Assembly (NCBI GenBank): GCA_029237695.1
Contig: CM055274.1
Span: forward strand, 65,655,484-65,719,483
Length of the DNA: 64,000 bases
DNA from: Conchocele bisecta
Lineage: Eukaryota > Mollusca > Bivalvia > Lucinida > Thyasiridae
Direction of reading: 5' to 3'
The position numbers and the translations under genes were made by a program. Under the pieces are notes generated by a model. The model did not search any database. It worked only from the letters and a program-made list of their open reading frames with translations, and was not told the origin of the DNA. Below are positions 46,646 through 56,017 of the stretch, one piece after another. Positions within the stretch are counted from its first letter, which is position 1. Each line of letters opens with the position of its first letter.

Positions 46646-46696
46646 CGTTCTATATATATATATTTATAAAAAAAAATGTTTTTTTAATTAATTAAT

Positions 46697-47128
46697 TTAA
46701 AATCTCGATTGGATATAGTAGCCGACGAGACCCACCACACCCATTCCCACGACGATGAACGCGATCTCGCGGTCCTTTTGGGGCTCTGACGGTACATAGA
46801 AATCTGAAAGTTGGGGCTCGGGATCCATTGGATCGAGACTTTTGTGCGGATATGCCAGCGCGTACTCGCGGTTGGCTTCTTCAACGTTCTGAAAAGTTTG
46901 CGCGGCGTGATTTTCGCGGCGAAGCTCTTCATTGACCCAGTCCAGATGGGCGGTTCGTTTTTTCGACCACGCTTCCTTTGCGCTATTGAGTTGTTCTACA
47001 GCTAAATCATGGCGCTTACGCTCCTCATCCACGTTCGAGCTTTTCATTTTAGAGAATATAAAGTTGCTACCGCTGAACGCCAATGCGTTTACAAGCGCAC
47101 CACCTACTATTACTGCGATTGAAGCCAT
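46697..47128 (-). CDS. Membrane protein of Polinton, 143 residues
   Basis: The frame is intact. Residues 1-18 (MASIAVIVGGALVNALAF) and about 123-138 (IAFIVVGMGVVGLVGYY) are hydrophobic segments. Between them lies a charged, coiled-coil-prone stretch with EERKRHDLAVEQLNSAKEAW and then acidic-proline sequence. A protein with two membrane anchors at its ends would sit in a membrane or virion inner face. Proteins of this architecture recur in invertebrate Polintons. The exact function is unknown. Confidence 0.75.
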   Translation of the reverse strand: MASIAVIVGGALVNALAFSGSNFIFSKMKSSNVDEERKRHDLAVEQLNSAKEAWSKKRTAHLDWVNEELRRENHAAQTFQNVEEANREYALAYPHKSLDPMDPEPQLSDFYVPSEPQKDREIAFIVVGMGVVGLVGYYIQSRF

Positions 47129-47149
47129 TTATTTCCATATATTAACTGG

Positions 47150-47362
47150 TTAGAATTCCAGCTTAACTAGATAATCTCGGGTCCAAACTGCGGCCGCTAC
47201 ATCTAAGGTCGCGAGCCCTACGTCTCTCACAGTAAAGTCCAATTTGGGAGCGGTTCCTCCTAGGGCCATCTTTGATAGTCGAGCATACCCGATACTGAAA
47301 CCCGATATCACCACGGCGTGATAAAGCGCATTCACTAACATTTTACCATCTTGTTCAGCCAT
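47150..47362 (-). CDS. Small Polinton protein, 70 residues
   Basis: The intact frame MAEQDGKMLVNALYHAVVIS... has a moderately hydrophobic centre and a conserved KLDFTVRDVGLATLDVA block. The same protein, diverged, is encoded by the fragment at 14290-14590, where both blocks are conserved in sequence. That supports it as a real gene rather than a chance frame. The function is unknown. It sits 8 bp downstream of the previous gene's stop. Confidence 0.75.
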   Translation of the reverse strand: MAEQDGKMLVNALYHAVVISGFSIGYARLSKMALGGTAPKLDFTVRDVGLATLDVAAAVWTRDYLVKLEF

Positions 47363-47370
47363 TGTTATAA

Positions 47371-47767
47371 TTATTGCATATAAAATGGGTCGCGATCAAT
47401 GTTTAAATGGGGCGCATCCAACAGTGTCGGGGTTGTTTTTTTCAATTTCAACCTCGTTGATGACCTGTTGTTGCAACGGTAAAGCACATACAGGGTGCCC
47501 ACAACCGACAGACCACCAACAACAACCCACGGGATCCAATCAGTATTGGGAGTTGGAGCAATCGGTTTCGATCCAATAGCGATTGGGGGAGAAACAGCTG
47601 CCAGGGCCGTGTTTTGTCGTCTCCGATTGCAACTCCAATCTCAATTTGAGTTTGACATCTTGAAGCTCGGCGAGTATTTTATCTTGTTTAAACTTTTCGG
47701 GTGACAGCCGCCGCCCGCCCAGCTGCCTGTCTTTTCGGGTTTTTATGTCGTGCTGTTGAGGGTTCAT
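47371..47767 (-). pseudogene. Coiled-coil plus membrane-anchor protein, frame-shifted
   Basis: The start at 47767 (MNPQQHDIKTRKDRQLGG) leads into a charged helix with KFKQDKILAELQDVKLKL. After one frame shift near 47600 the protein continues with NTDWIPWVVVGGLSVVGTLY, a single membrane span, then a basic tail ending DRDPFYMQ with a stop at 47371. The start overlaps the stop of the upstream gene by ATGA (47764-47767). The similarity of its end to the region before the fragment at 14590 supports this frame. Probably a virion membrane protein; that role is inference. Confidence 0.65.
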
Positions 47768-48015
47768 CCAACGTGCTCTGGTTCAACTCCAATTTCAATT
47801 GGGTTGAGTGTGGTTCCGTCACTCTCTCGGGTGTGTCTTGTGTCATCATTTATAATATTAGGGCTTATAGTTCGTGGGCATATATGTCCAAATTGACAGT
47901 GTTTACCCGTGGTCAACGCGGTTGTCAGCGGAGCTAAGTACATTCCAAACTTGTGATAAATTGAGCAGCAGGCTGTTCTAAGAGTGTGACCTATAAAAGG
48001 GAGTCTAGTCATCAA
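47764..48015 (-). CDS. Unknown Polinton protein, 83 residues
   Basis: The frame MMTRLPFIGHTLRTACC... contains CSIYHKFGMYLAPLTTALTT and GKHCQFGHICP, and is unrecognised. It overlaps its upstream neighbour by ATGA (48012-48015) and its downstream neighbour by ATGA (47764-47767). The second half has biased acidic and threonine content and may follow a frame shift. Confidence 0.5.
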   Translation of the reverse strand: MMTRLPFIGHTLRTACCSIYHKFGMYLAPLTTALTTGKHCQFGHICPRTISPNIINDDTRHTRESDGTTLNPIEIGVEPEHVG

Positions 48016-48185
48016 TCAATCAGTCTAGGATCATCAATCAACCCCGCGGTGTTTGGTATAGGGAGAAGTATACTAACGGCGGTTGCGTACAAATGAATAG
48101 CCGCCGATCCGAGAGTTTTTGTCATCTCCGCTCCCAATTTGGATTCGTATCGCGCATACATTTTATCGATCTCCGCATCTGACAT
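48012..48185 (-). CDS. Small Polinton protein, 57 residues
   Basis: The preferred start is ATG at 48185 (MSDAEIDKMYARYESKLGAE), one base after the TAA of the upstream gene. A charged helix is followed by a hydrophobic stretch, AAIHLYATAVSILLPIP. The function is unknown. Both its start and stop are coupled to neighbours, consistent with a polycistronic block. Confidence 0.6.
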   Translation of the reverse strand: MSDAEIDKMYARYESKLGAEMTKTLGSAAIHLYATAVSILLPIPNTAGLIDDPRLID

Positions 48186-48186
48186 C

Positions 48187-48416
48187 TTATCCACTGAAAA
48201 ACTGAGAGACGCCTACCGAGATAATGCTCCGATTGTCCCCAGCAACCAGCGCAGCTAGCCGCTCTCGTCGCGCCGCATTTTCATTTTCATTCGGAGTCGT
48301 TGCACTCAACCCAATACCAACCCCCGATTCCGATTGCTCTGTCGGATCATTATTGTTGGCAGTCGGAGTTGAGGTTTTTCTTCTATTAGCTGATCGAGAA
48401 GTTCGTCGCAGTTCAT
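48187..48416 (-). pseudogene. Small acidic Polinton protein, one frame shift
   Basis: The start MNCDELLDQLIEEKPQLR at 48416 is followed, after one shift near 48350, by NNNDPTEQSESGVGIGLS and a helical RRERLAALVAGDNRSII, with TAA at 48187-48189. It is the first gene of the small-protein block on this strand. Unrecognised. Confidence 0.5.
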
Positions 48417-48419
48417 TTT

Positions 48420-48716
48420 TCTTAAAATTAATTTAACTATTCTAACAAGTCTCATCACTTTATCATTTATTTATTACAAAAATAATAAATGCGCACCACC
48501 CGATACTTATGATCACCATTATGCTCGCAACAAAGCTCGCAGCGGAGCACCAAATTGTTAACATTGTTAACCATTTGTTAAGCATTTGTTCAGCATATTT
48601 GTTCAGCAATTGCTAAGCATTGTTCAGCAATTGCTAAGCATTGTTCAGCAATTGCTAAGCATTGCAATAGCTTATTACTTTGTAATTTTCCTAATAATTT
48701 TTTTCAAAATTATTAA
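48420..48716. promoter_or_regulatory. Intergenic region with 21-bp palindromic iterons
   Basis: The palindrome AGCAATTGCT is repeated at 48605-48614, 48626-48635 and 48647-48656, exactly 21 bp apart, within the unit AAGCATTGTTCAGCAATTGC(T). Degenerate GTTAAGCATTTGTTCAGCA copies precede it. The region separates the ATPase stop from the small-protein block. Next to the ATPase stop is an AT-rich TAATTTTCCTAATAATT motif that recurs at 56700-56735. Possible roles are promoter, origin or binding site for an element-encoded protein. Confidence 0.55.
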
Positions 48717-49393
48717 TTAATTGATAACTTTATAAGCAGTTGGTTGATCAGTCTTTAGCAGAAGCTTGGCGTGCTTAGTTTTCGAAAGCATCTGTCGAAC
48801 CTCCAGGCGCTCCTCGCGCGTTGGGATAACGTCATTCTCTCGAAGACAGTCATCGAATGAGTCTCGGTCCTTGCAGTGAAAGAGGGCGACCCATTTCGTT
48901 TGCTCGCGCAGATCCTTGAGGACGGCGTTGTACTTTTGAGTGGATATCCATACGCTTTGCCTAGCATGGCGGCCAGAAAATGCGAGCTCGGAGAGCATGT
49001 CTTCTTTTTGGTCATCGCCGCCTTGGCTGAGCAATCATCAATCACGTATAGGGTGGGCTCACCCTGGAATTTTTGGTATAAACCACGCAACCAATCGTGA
49101 AGCCTATCACCAGGGTCAATAACGTATACCTCAGGGTCGGTCCATATCCACGGGCACCGCTGATAAGTATCGTTGTGCCGCACAGTGGGACATAGGATCA
49201 CAATGTGACGAAAGGCATCGCGGTAGGATCCCTCGAGTAAGTCGAGGATGAAAACCGTTTTTCCACATCCTGTCTGCCCACATATTATGGCAGAGTGAGC
49301 ATCTCCAATCGTGAATTGGTATTGATTGTTAATTTTCTTAATTAATTCTTTAGAATTATCAAAATTAGTAGATCGCTGATACGTATCGACCAT
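48717..49393 (-). pseudogene. Genome-packaging ATPase (FtsK/HerA type)
   Basis: This is the motor that would package element DNA into capsids. Starting at 49393, the N-terminal half has Walker A, IICGQTGCGKTVF (residues 36-48), and Walker B, TLYVIDDC, near residue 120. One frame shift close to 49010 moves the rest to the frame ending at 48717, with LSELAFSGRHARQSVWISTQ, whose STQ is the conserved sensor region, and KWVALFHCKDRDSFDDCLRE. Total length of about 225 residues is normal for the family. Its start overlaps the end of the major capsid gene by 29 bp. Confidence 0.92.
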
Positions 49394-50664
49394 CTTCGAT
49401 GTTGAGTTGTGCGTCTGTAATTATATATAAGTACACGTTCAATGGCCCGGCTCCGTCCGCCTCTTTGGTTATCTGGATCGTCACACCCTCACTAGCGTTC
49501 TCAACTTGGCGTCCGCTACCGTGTATTTGGTCATCGTCGCTGGCTCGCATGTCTGCCATAACGCGTATTTGGTATTCAGGAACTCCGCGAGGGAGACGGC
49601 CGAGAGATGCAGGTCTTTGGCAACTGCTGCAACCTCCGGAGAGCGCTTAGAGCCGGCAGCAAACTGCTTTCTTACTTCGTCCCACACTGCTGTGCGCGCG
49701 AAGACCCGCGCTGTAGAGTTGATTGGGGACTCCCTCGATCGTCACCTCTACCTTCGTGATTTTGGGGTTATAGAATCTGTCGGTTTTTTTCTAGCACCGA
49801 ACGCGAACCGAGCATCCTCGAACAACATCAGTATACCTTTCATCGAGCGGGCGGGTACGTTGACGTTAATATTCCACAATGTGTCGCCTTTGTCTTTCGT
49901 CATCTTGCGATGGCGAAGAACTCGGTCGTAAAGTATGGCAACGCGCCCGGCGTACTGGGTTCTGATCAATCGTGCTAGTTCGGGCATCGTGACCATGTCG
50001 TACTCCAGCGAAACATTATCGATCGCATACGTCGATAACATGTCGCTGGCTATGATAACTCGGCCGTAGTCGTTGAACGTTAGTTCGTATTCGAGGCGGT
50101 CAGCCAAAGCGTCTTGATAGTAGGGCATGTGACTCTCCAGCAACTCAAAGTCGAGCGGGATGTAGAAGCGGTTGCCGTAAGCGCCCGCGACCGCGTTGTC
50201 ACTAGAGTTGTTATCTACCTTGTTAGCAGCCCCGATTCTAAGTTTGGTTACGTTCTTATTTTTGCTGGTGTCAATACCTTGATAGACAGCGTTTTCAAGC
50301 TCGTGTGACGTCTTCCACAGGTCCTGATAGCAATGGTAGACGTCGCTGTCATCGATCGACATCACTCATTACCAGAAATCTTTATCATAGTCTTCTTGAC
50401 TATGGCGCGACCCAAGTTCTGAACGACGGTTCGGTCCGCGTCCGTCGACGTTAGCGAAATAGTGAAAGCGAGGCGAACAGTACCCGGAACAATGACGTCG
50501 TTAGCTCCGAGGTTGGGGAAGCGGACTAAGAGCTGCTGGTTCTGGTCGATCGTCGATGGGTTGTTCGTAATAACGAACCACTCTGTCTCACGCCTTTTGC
50601 CCCGAGGGCTCACGCAGTCTGCGGTATGGATTGAGTTTGCGACCGTATTGACTCGAAGACACAA
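49365..50664 (-). pseudogene. Major capsid protein (double jelly-roll)
   Basis: This is the protein that builds the icosahedral shell. The first part (50664-50362) has WFVITNNPSTIDQNQQLLVR and VQNLGRAIVKKTMIKISGNE. The second (50365-49748) has NRFYIPLDFELLESHMPYYQ, DRLEYELTFNDYGRV and VPARSMKGILMLFE. The last parts (49687-49365) have KDLHLSAVSLAEFL and NVYLYIITDAQLNIEDGRY. These blocks are strongly conserved in Polinton capsid proteins. At least four frame shifts and no obvious internal nonsense mutations apart from them. Combined length is near 430 residues, typical. The start may lie slightly upstream of 50664. Confidence 0.92.
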
Positions 50665-50729
50665 TAATTAATTATTGAAACTATTAAACCTGTATTGTTT
50701 TGTCTTTAATATAATAATAATTATTAAAG
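50665..50729. promoter_or_regulatory. Divergent promoter region
   Basis: Only 65 bp of almost pure AT separates the capsid gene start from the divergent gene at 50730. It contains the palindromes AATAATTAATTATT and AATAATTATT and the word TTTAATATAATAA. It probably drives both genes. Confidence 0.5.
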
Positions 50730-51859
50730 ATGGCTGGTCTCGATATTGGTATGGACGAATTCGATCGCACTACGGGCGACCGAGACGATTACCTCGATGA
50801 TGATGATTATGATGATGATTATATGGATCCATATAGCCGCGGAGAGGGCTTGGACGCTGATGACTACTTCGATAATATGCTCGACGAAACGTCCTTCATA
50901 GAGTACCCGCCCGATGCGAGTACACATTTCGAAACGTGGGAGGCCAAATCCAAAACTCCGACATGGGCGGGCGGTGCTAAGATTCCTGAGGGGATCTCCA
51001 AGAATGAGCTGGCGTCTACCAAGGAAACGGAAACTCTGGTGAAACGGTGGGAGCGTATAGTGTCTAAACGCGGCATCTCCGCCACGTTGGAGTTTCGCAG
51101 CACTAAAAGAGGAGACCTGTGGGTTAAATGGGGCAGTACCTGGAAGTTGCTGACGTACAAGAACGACCCAAAAAAGTTCCTCAGCCCCTCTTCATTGAAG
51201 CGATATGGAGTACTCCTCGCTCGAGCTCTCGGAGTGCTCGACGACATTCAGGCGCCGCTGCCTACAAAAATGGTAAAAACCCTACAGTCTACCGACGAAA
51301 CGCTGGAGAAGACGGCCGCCACTATAGAAACGATCGAGCTCAGCGAGATCCCTCGCGTAACCACCGACGTTATTAACACGATTGAAACCACGGTCAACGA
51401 AATAAACGGCACGAATTTTGACCCACCGTTACCTCTTCGCGAACTCCGGGGACTCGATAAGGTTCTGCAAACAACTCGGGGCGAACTAGTCAATAACCTC
51501 TCCAAACTCTCAGCGCTGGACAAACATATTGCTCTAGAAGAAAGAAAAATAAAGGAAGCACGTGGCGATAGAAAATCTACAGAGCGGATCAACAAACTCC
51601 TGCGGTCGTTGCGGGACGAAAGAGAAGCTCGATTGGAGGCTGCCTCGACTAACCGTGAGACGCTTTCCGGTCAATTAAGTCGGAGCCGCGAAACAATCTC
51701 TAGGGTCCTGCACGAGGACACTACACTCGGGTGCGCGTATTCGCACTCTGTTCAGAGAGAAGGGCGTCACGATAATAACCGTCATCGCGGCTTTCAGCAT
51801 GATTATATCGACCCTAATTCTATCTATATCGTCTCTAGTTCTATCTATCACAGGTGGTT

Positions 51860-51905
<46 letters not shown>

Positions 51906-52163
51906 ACCAGCACCATCTGGGGTGGGGTAAAAGAATGGATAAAAAACAACTAAAAGCCCTCGCCAATCTCCTGGCTAAATTAGCAGGAAAGTTGGCTGCC
52001 GCACTACCTGGACTGATCGGAAGTATCGTTTCTTACTTGCTATCTATATTATCAAAAACGGTTGGATGGCTCGCCAATAATACGTGGGCTTTATTTAATC
52101 GTGGCAATCGCCGGTCTCTTATTATTCTCTGCCAGAGAGTTCCTACAACCAAAGCGTAAATAA
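50730..52163 (+). pseudogene. Large Polinton protein with acidic start and membrane segments
   Basis: The start MAGLDIGMDEFDR is followed by an acidic DDYLDDDDYDDDYMD run, a globular region with GDLWVKWGSTWKLLTYKNDP, and a long coiled coil (residues about 170-330). After a shift near 51730, the frame carries a hydrophobic segment with TVIAAFSMIIST. Then comes a (CCAGCT)n tract (51862-51915) encoding alternating Ala-Pro in that frame. A second shift leads to LKALANLLAKLAGKLAAALP, IVSYLLSILSKTVGW and a final hydrophobic stretch ending at 52163. Architecture, not sequence, suggests a membrane-active structural protein; function unknown. Its end overlaps the next, convergent gene. Confidence 0.75.
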
Positions 52164-52516
52164 TCCGATCGCCACGAGGGCGATGACGAGCCCTAATTTC
52201 TCCTCCTCGTGTGTTGTGCTTCCAATTTCACCCAATTTACGATTTATTGGTGTTTCTCCAATCGCGATTGGTCTGTTGATGGAACTCGATGGTGCATCCA
52301 ATTTACGAATTGGGGTACTGGGTTCGATTTACGAATTGGGGGAGGTGTATCCATTTTGTGTTTTATGAAATCGGTTCCACTGTTGGGGGTGCGCTTGATG
52401 ATATCCGTGTTAACGTTACCGTTGTGGCCGATTTTTTGATTGGCGGTGGCGATTACGATCTGATTATTGTAACCGTCAACCGGGTCGTCTCGTAGTATCA
52501 TATTGCTCGGCGCCAT
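52143..52516 (-). pseudogene. Polinton protein with C-terminal membrane anchor
   Basis: The start at 52516 encodes MAPSNMILRDDPVDGYNNQI, then NQKIGHNGNVNTD and a proline-rich stretch. After one frame shift near 52255 the protein ends EEEKLGLVIALVAIGLFTLW, a single C-terminal membrane segment, with stop at 52143-52145. Unrecognised family. Its last 20 bp overlap the convergent gene at 50730-52163. Confidence 0.6.
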
Positions 52517-52564
52517 ATAAAGACCTATTCCAAATACATAGTCTACTGGGGTGCTGGCATTCTG

Positions 52565-53554
52565 CTAAAACGTCTTGATAATTCTGGATCGCCTTCTCCA
52601 GGTCCACCCTAGCGAGATGGCGTCCTCTACAAGTGCCAAGAATTGTTTTTGTGCATCAAACGCTGTTCCCATGCCCAGTATAGAACTGCGAGTTTGCTTC
52701 TGTGCGCCGAGGATGGCCCAGACGTACGTGCGAATGGAGTCGTTGACGCGAGTAACCCCGGCCTGTGTGAACCCTATACCCTTATCTAACATAAATGTAC
52801 ACCACGCGTCCTGAACCTCAGCAGCCTGCTGTATGTAATCGACGTGAGCCCGTTTCGGAGGTAACATTTTACAAGAAAACACGCCACAGTGCCGACCTCC
52901 AGACACTTCTGGCCCGAAAGTCATCGTCGCGGGGTCAAAATTCCCGGCGTTCCGACTGACGATGTGGTCACCGGAGTGATCGTGTCTAAAATCAGTCTGT
53001 GTCCAATTCCCGGACTGGCCGTGAATGAGAACGTCCCCGAGGCCGGTGCTGGTAGGAAATGCTTTCTGTCTCCAGTCCGCGTCTTTTGAAACGTTAAATT
53101 CGTTACACAGTCTTTCAAAGGCCATACGGTCGTATGCGTTGGAAATGGGATCCCAGGTGTCGTCTTGAGGTAGTGAAATACCTAGTTCTTTGAGAATCCT
53201 CCTAATAGTATAATACGTGTGAAAGTTGTAGACACTTCGGAGCATGACATTCTTGGATGTCAGATGGTCTTTATATGAAACTCCACACCCGGCTGTTGCG
53301 CACCATACAGCGAAATTTATTTGGTTCTGCCAAAACTGCATCGGTGTTGCTTTCCACCCGTTTACCACCTCCATCGTAGTAATCTTGGGCAGCCTATATT
53401 GTTCAAAGATGTTAGGGAATTTGGTGGTAAAGCCACTGTCCGGTCTAACCGTTACGGTTGGGTATACAAGGTGGTTAACAACGTCTTTTTGTGTGTATTT
53501 ACCTCCGACCGCGTACTTTACATTAGAGTTAAAGCTAAATGCTTTGGTATCCAT
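52565..53554 (-). CDS. Conserved Polinton protein, 329 residues
   Basis: This is the longest uninterrupted frame of the element. Residues 1-20 are MDTKAFSFNSNVKYAVGGKY. Conserved-looking blocks are ATPMQFWQNQINFAVWCATA, VMLRSVYNFHTYYTIRRILK and IGFTQAGVTRVNDSIRTYVW. It has no membrane segment; it is rich in aromatic residues, cysteine and histidine and may be a virion protein. I believe it belongs to a family found in other invertebrate Polintons, but I cannot name a function. Its intact state among broken neighbours is notable. The divergent partner starts 14 bp away. Confidence 0.8.
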   Translation of the reverse strand: MDTKAFSFNSNVKYAVGGKYTQKDVVNHLVYPTVTVRPDSGFTTKFPNIFEQYRLPKITTMEVVNGWKATPMQFWQNQINFAVWCATAGCGVSYKDHLTSKNVMLRSVYNFHTYYTIRRILKELGISLPQDDTWDPISNAYDRMAFERLCNEFNVSKDADWRQKAFPTSTGLGDVLIHGQSGNWTQTDFRHDHSGDHIVSRNAGNFDPATMTFGPEVSGGRHCGVFSCKMLPPKRAHVDYIQQAAEVQDAWCTFMLDKGIGFTQAGVTRVNDSIRTYVWAILGAQKQTRSSILGMGTAFDAQKQFLALVEDAISLGWTWRRRSRIIKTF

Positions 53555-53568
53555 TGAAAGATATTATT
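53555..53568. promoter_or_regulatory. 14-bp divergent intergenic region
   Basis: Only TGAAAGATATTATT lies between the two divergent start codons at 53554 and 53569. Promoter elements and 5' ends must fall within the opposing coding sequences, or the upstream start is misplaced. Confidence 0.5.
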
Positions 53569-54235
53569 ATGTTTGCTACTATAACTAATGTTCAAAAAGG
53601 GAGTTGTGAACTTCAAAAATTAATAGACAACTGCTGCGGAAAACACCGTGTAGGCCTTAGATCAATCACCTTCACGGTTGGATGGCAGAATGTGGGGAAG
53701 AGTGAAGGGTTTTACTATGTGAAGGATGGACAACAATTAGGTGTAAAGCTGCCTCACGGACTGTGGGGAATAAGACAGCTCAAAGATTTTGTCAACTCAG
53801 AGCTTGACGGTATAATCAACCTCACAGTATCGAATGCTACCGGGCTCACAACAATGATCATCAGCAGTGATGTAGTGGTCTCCCCAGGGTTGGGTATTCA
53901 ACTCGGTTTTAGAGAGACATACTCCTCAACAAAGGAGTGTTCACCCCGGGTGAGTACGTCGGTGATAACCCGGTGGACTTCACCTTCACAAAAACTCTCA
54001 GGGTGCACCTGGATCGTGGGTGAACACATCGTACAACACGATAGACGGATCCCCCAGCACATTACTGAAAACTGTGCCCACCAGCGATTGTTTCTATGGC
54101 GAGACTGTAACCTTAGACTTCCCACACCCAGAGATGAAAGTTTTGGAATCGGGACACATCCACGAGTTGAAGATTTATATTCTTGATGATAAAGGGCGAG
54201 AGTTGAATAACATTACCCGATTTCGGTCGTCCTAG
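53569..54235 (+). pseudogene. Probable jelly-roll minor capsid (penton-like) protein
   Basis: The frame starts MFATITNVQKGSCELQKLID. The first two thirds have LKDFVNSELDGIINLTVSN and SSDVVVSPGLGIQLGFRETY. After two shifts near 53935 and 54020 the rest reads FYGETVTLDFPHPEMKVLES and HIHELKIYILDDKGRELNN, ending at 54235. The pattern (hydrophobic strands, a central LGF..TY block, and an EL.I.I.DD.GR near the end) resembles the single jelly-roll minor capsid proteins of Polintons and related viruses. The assignment is by pattern and is moderate. Confidence 0.6.
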
Positions 54236-54294
54236 AAATTTCAAATTAATTATTTAGAATTAAACGCATGTTCGTAATATATATTATCAACATT

Positions 54295-55965
54295 ATGAGT
54301 ATATACGGACCAGGTAGTTCTTCCGATTGGGTGACAAATTCAAATAATTTGGAACCTGCAGAAGGGGGATTCATCCCGACAGAGGGCGACTTTTTAACTA
54401 CCCCCCAAAAAACAAAGGCCTTGATCAATAGAACTATATCGAGGGCCACGGACGAGATTCACAAGAGTCTACTATCACAACTTAGAGAATATGCCCTGGC
54501 TGTGAATACACAAAGTCGTGAAGAAACGCATACGGAACTAAACGAACTAGGTAAAAAAATAACCAAATTTAGAAAAGAGGCCCGTTGGGGATTGATAAAG
54601 CCCGAGAAGACCGCCAGGCTGACATTACGGAGGTTTATGGGGTGTTGCGCTTTTAGAAGACTCTCTCAGCAAAGAAGCTACACTTGCTGAATTAGACGGG
54701 AAAATAATCGATTTTCGAAATGAGGCCACGTCGGGTATTGAGAAAGCACGAGAAGACCACCAGGCGGACCTTACGAAGGCTTATGAGGTGTTGCGCTCAG
54801 AGGACTCTCTCATCAGAGAAGCGGCATTTACTGAACTAGATAAAAAAATAACCAAATTTCGAAAAGAGACGGCCCGGTCGGGTATGATAAAGTCGAGAAG
54901 ACCACCAGTCGAACCTTGCAGAGGCCATTGCGGAGGCTTATGATGCGTTGCGCTTAGAGAACTCTCACAGCAAAGAAGCGACACTTACCGAACTAGATGG
55001 AAAAATAGCCGAATTTCTGAAAGAGACCAGGTCGGGGGTTGTTGTGGGGGGGTCGAGAAGACCACAAAGAGGCCATTGCGGAGGCTTATGGGGCGTTACG
55101 CTCAGAGGACTCTCTCAACAGAGAAGCGGCACTTACTGACCTATACGAAAAAATAACCGAATTTAAAAAAGAGACCCGGTTGGATCTTGATGGAGTCCGA
55201 ACGGGTATTGAGAAAGCTTTAGAAGACCACCAGGCGGATATTATGGAGGCTTATAGGGTGTTGCTCTTAGAGGACTCTATCAACAGAGAAGCGACACTTA
55301 CTGAACTAGATGGAAAAATAACCGAATTTCAAAAAGAGGCCCGGTCGGGTATTGATAAAGCCTTAGAAGGCCACCAGGCGGACCTTACGAAGGCTTATGA
55401 GGTGTTGCGCTCAGAGGACTCTCTCAACAGAGAATCTGCACTTACCGAACTAGACAAAAAGATAACCGATAAACTGAAACATGATCGTATAGCCGCGACC
55501 AAAGCTCTTGAGGAGGCCTCTTATGAGATTCGTACTGAGGCATATAACGCAAACAGGGCGCTTGCCGGAATAGTGAAAACAATGAAAACACCAAAACGTG
55601 TCATAACAGTTTGGGCTGAGAAGCGGGGCCCATTGGTTGAGGGGCACTATGAATATTCGTTCGGTGCCAAAGCGAGTAATAAATATGGGGGATACACTAT
55701 GACAGCTGCAGGTGAAGTTATCCAAATGGCGGTCTGCTCGGTTAATGGTAGTGGTAAACCTGTGGGCGCGGCCGCGATAAATATTGTAGTAGATGGGAAA
55801 GAACGGGGGATTGGAGTCACTAAAATCTCTGGAGATAGTTCGACGGTGGTTTCGTTCTCCGGTGATGATCGAATTAGACTTTCCCAAGGTAGTGTTATTA
55901 ACTTTGTTACGAAAATCGGTGACCCAGGGAGTTCTTCCACTACTTTTGTCTCATTGTTAAATTAA
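54295..55965 (+). pseudogene. Fibre-like protein with about 50-residue coiled repeats
   Basis: The N-terminus (MSIYGPGSSSDWVTNSNN) is followed by PTEGDFLTTPQKTKALINRT, then a shaft of about six repeats of roughly 50 residues (150 bp) built on the theme TELDGKITEF.KEARSGID and LTKAYEVLRSEDSLNREA. The frame is open from 55039 to the end. Before that, shifts near 54640, 54880 and 55040 break it. The C-terminal 125 residues change character: beta-rich, glycine-rich, with VITVWAEKRGPLVEGHYEYS and INFVTKIGDPGSSSTTFVSL. This layout, with a thin head, a coiled shaft and a compact globular end, resembles receptor-binding fibres. The function is inferred. Confidence 0.7.
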
Positions 55966-56017
55966 TTGAACTTATTGTGTTTAAATACTAATATATTGAA
56001 AATAAAAAAATTTAACT

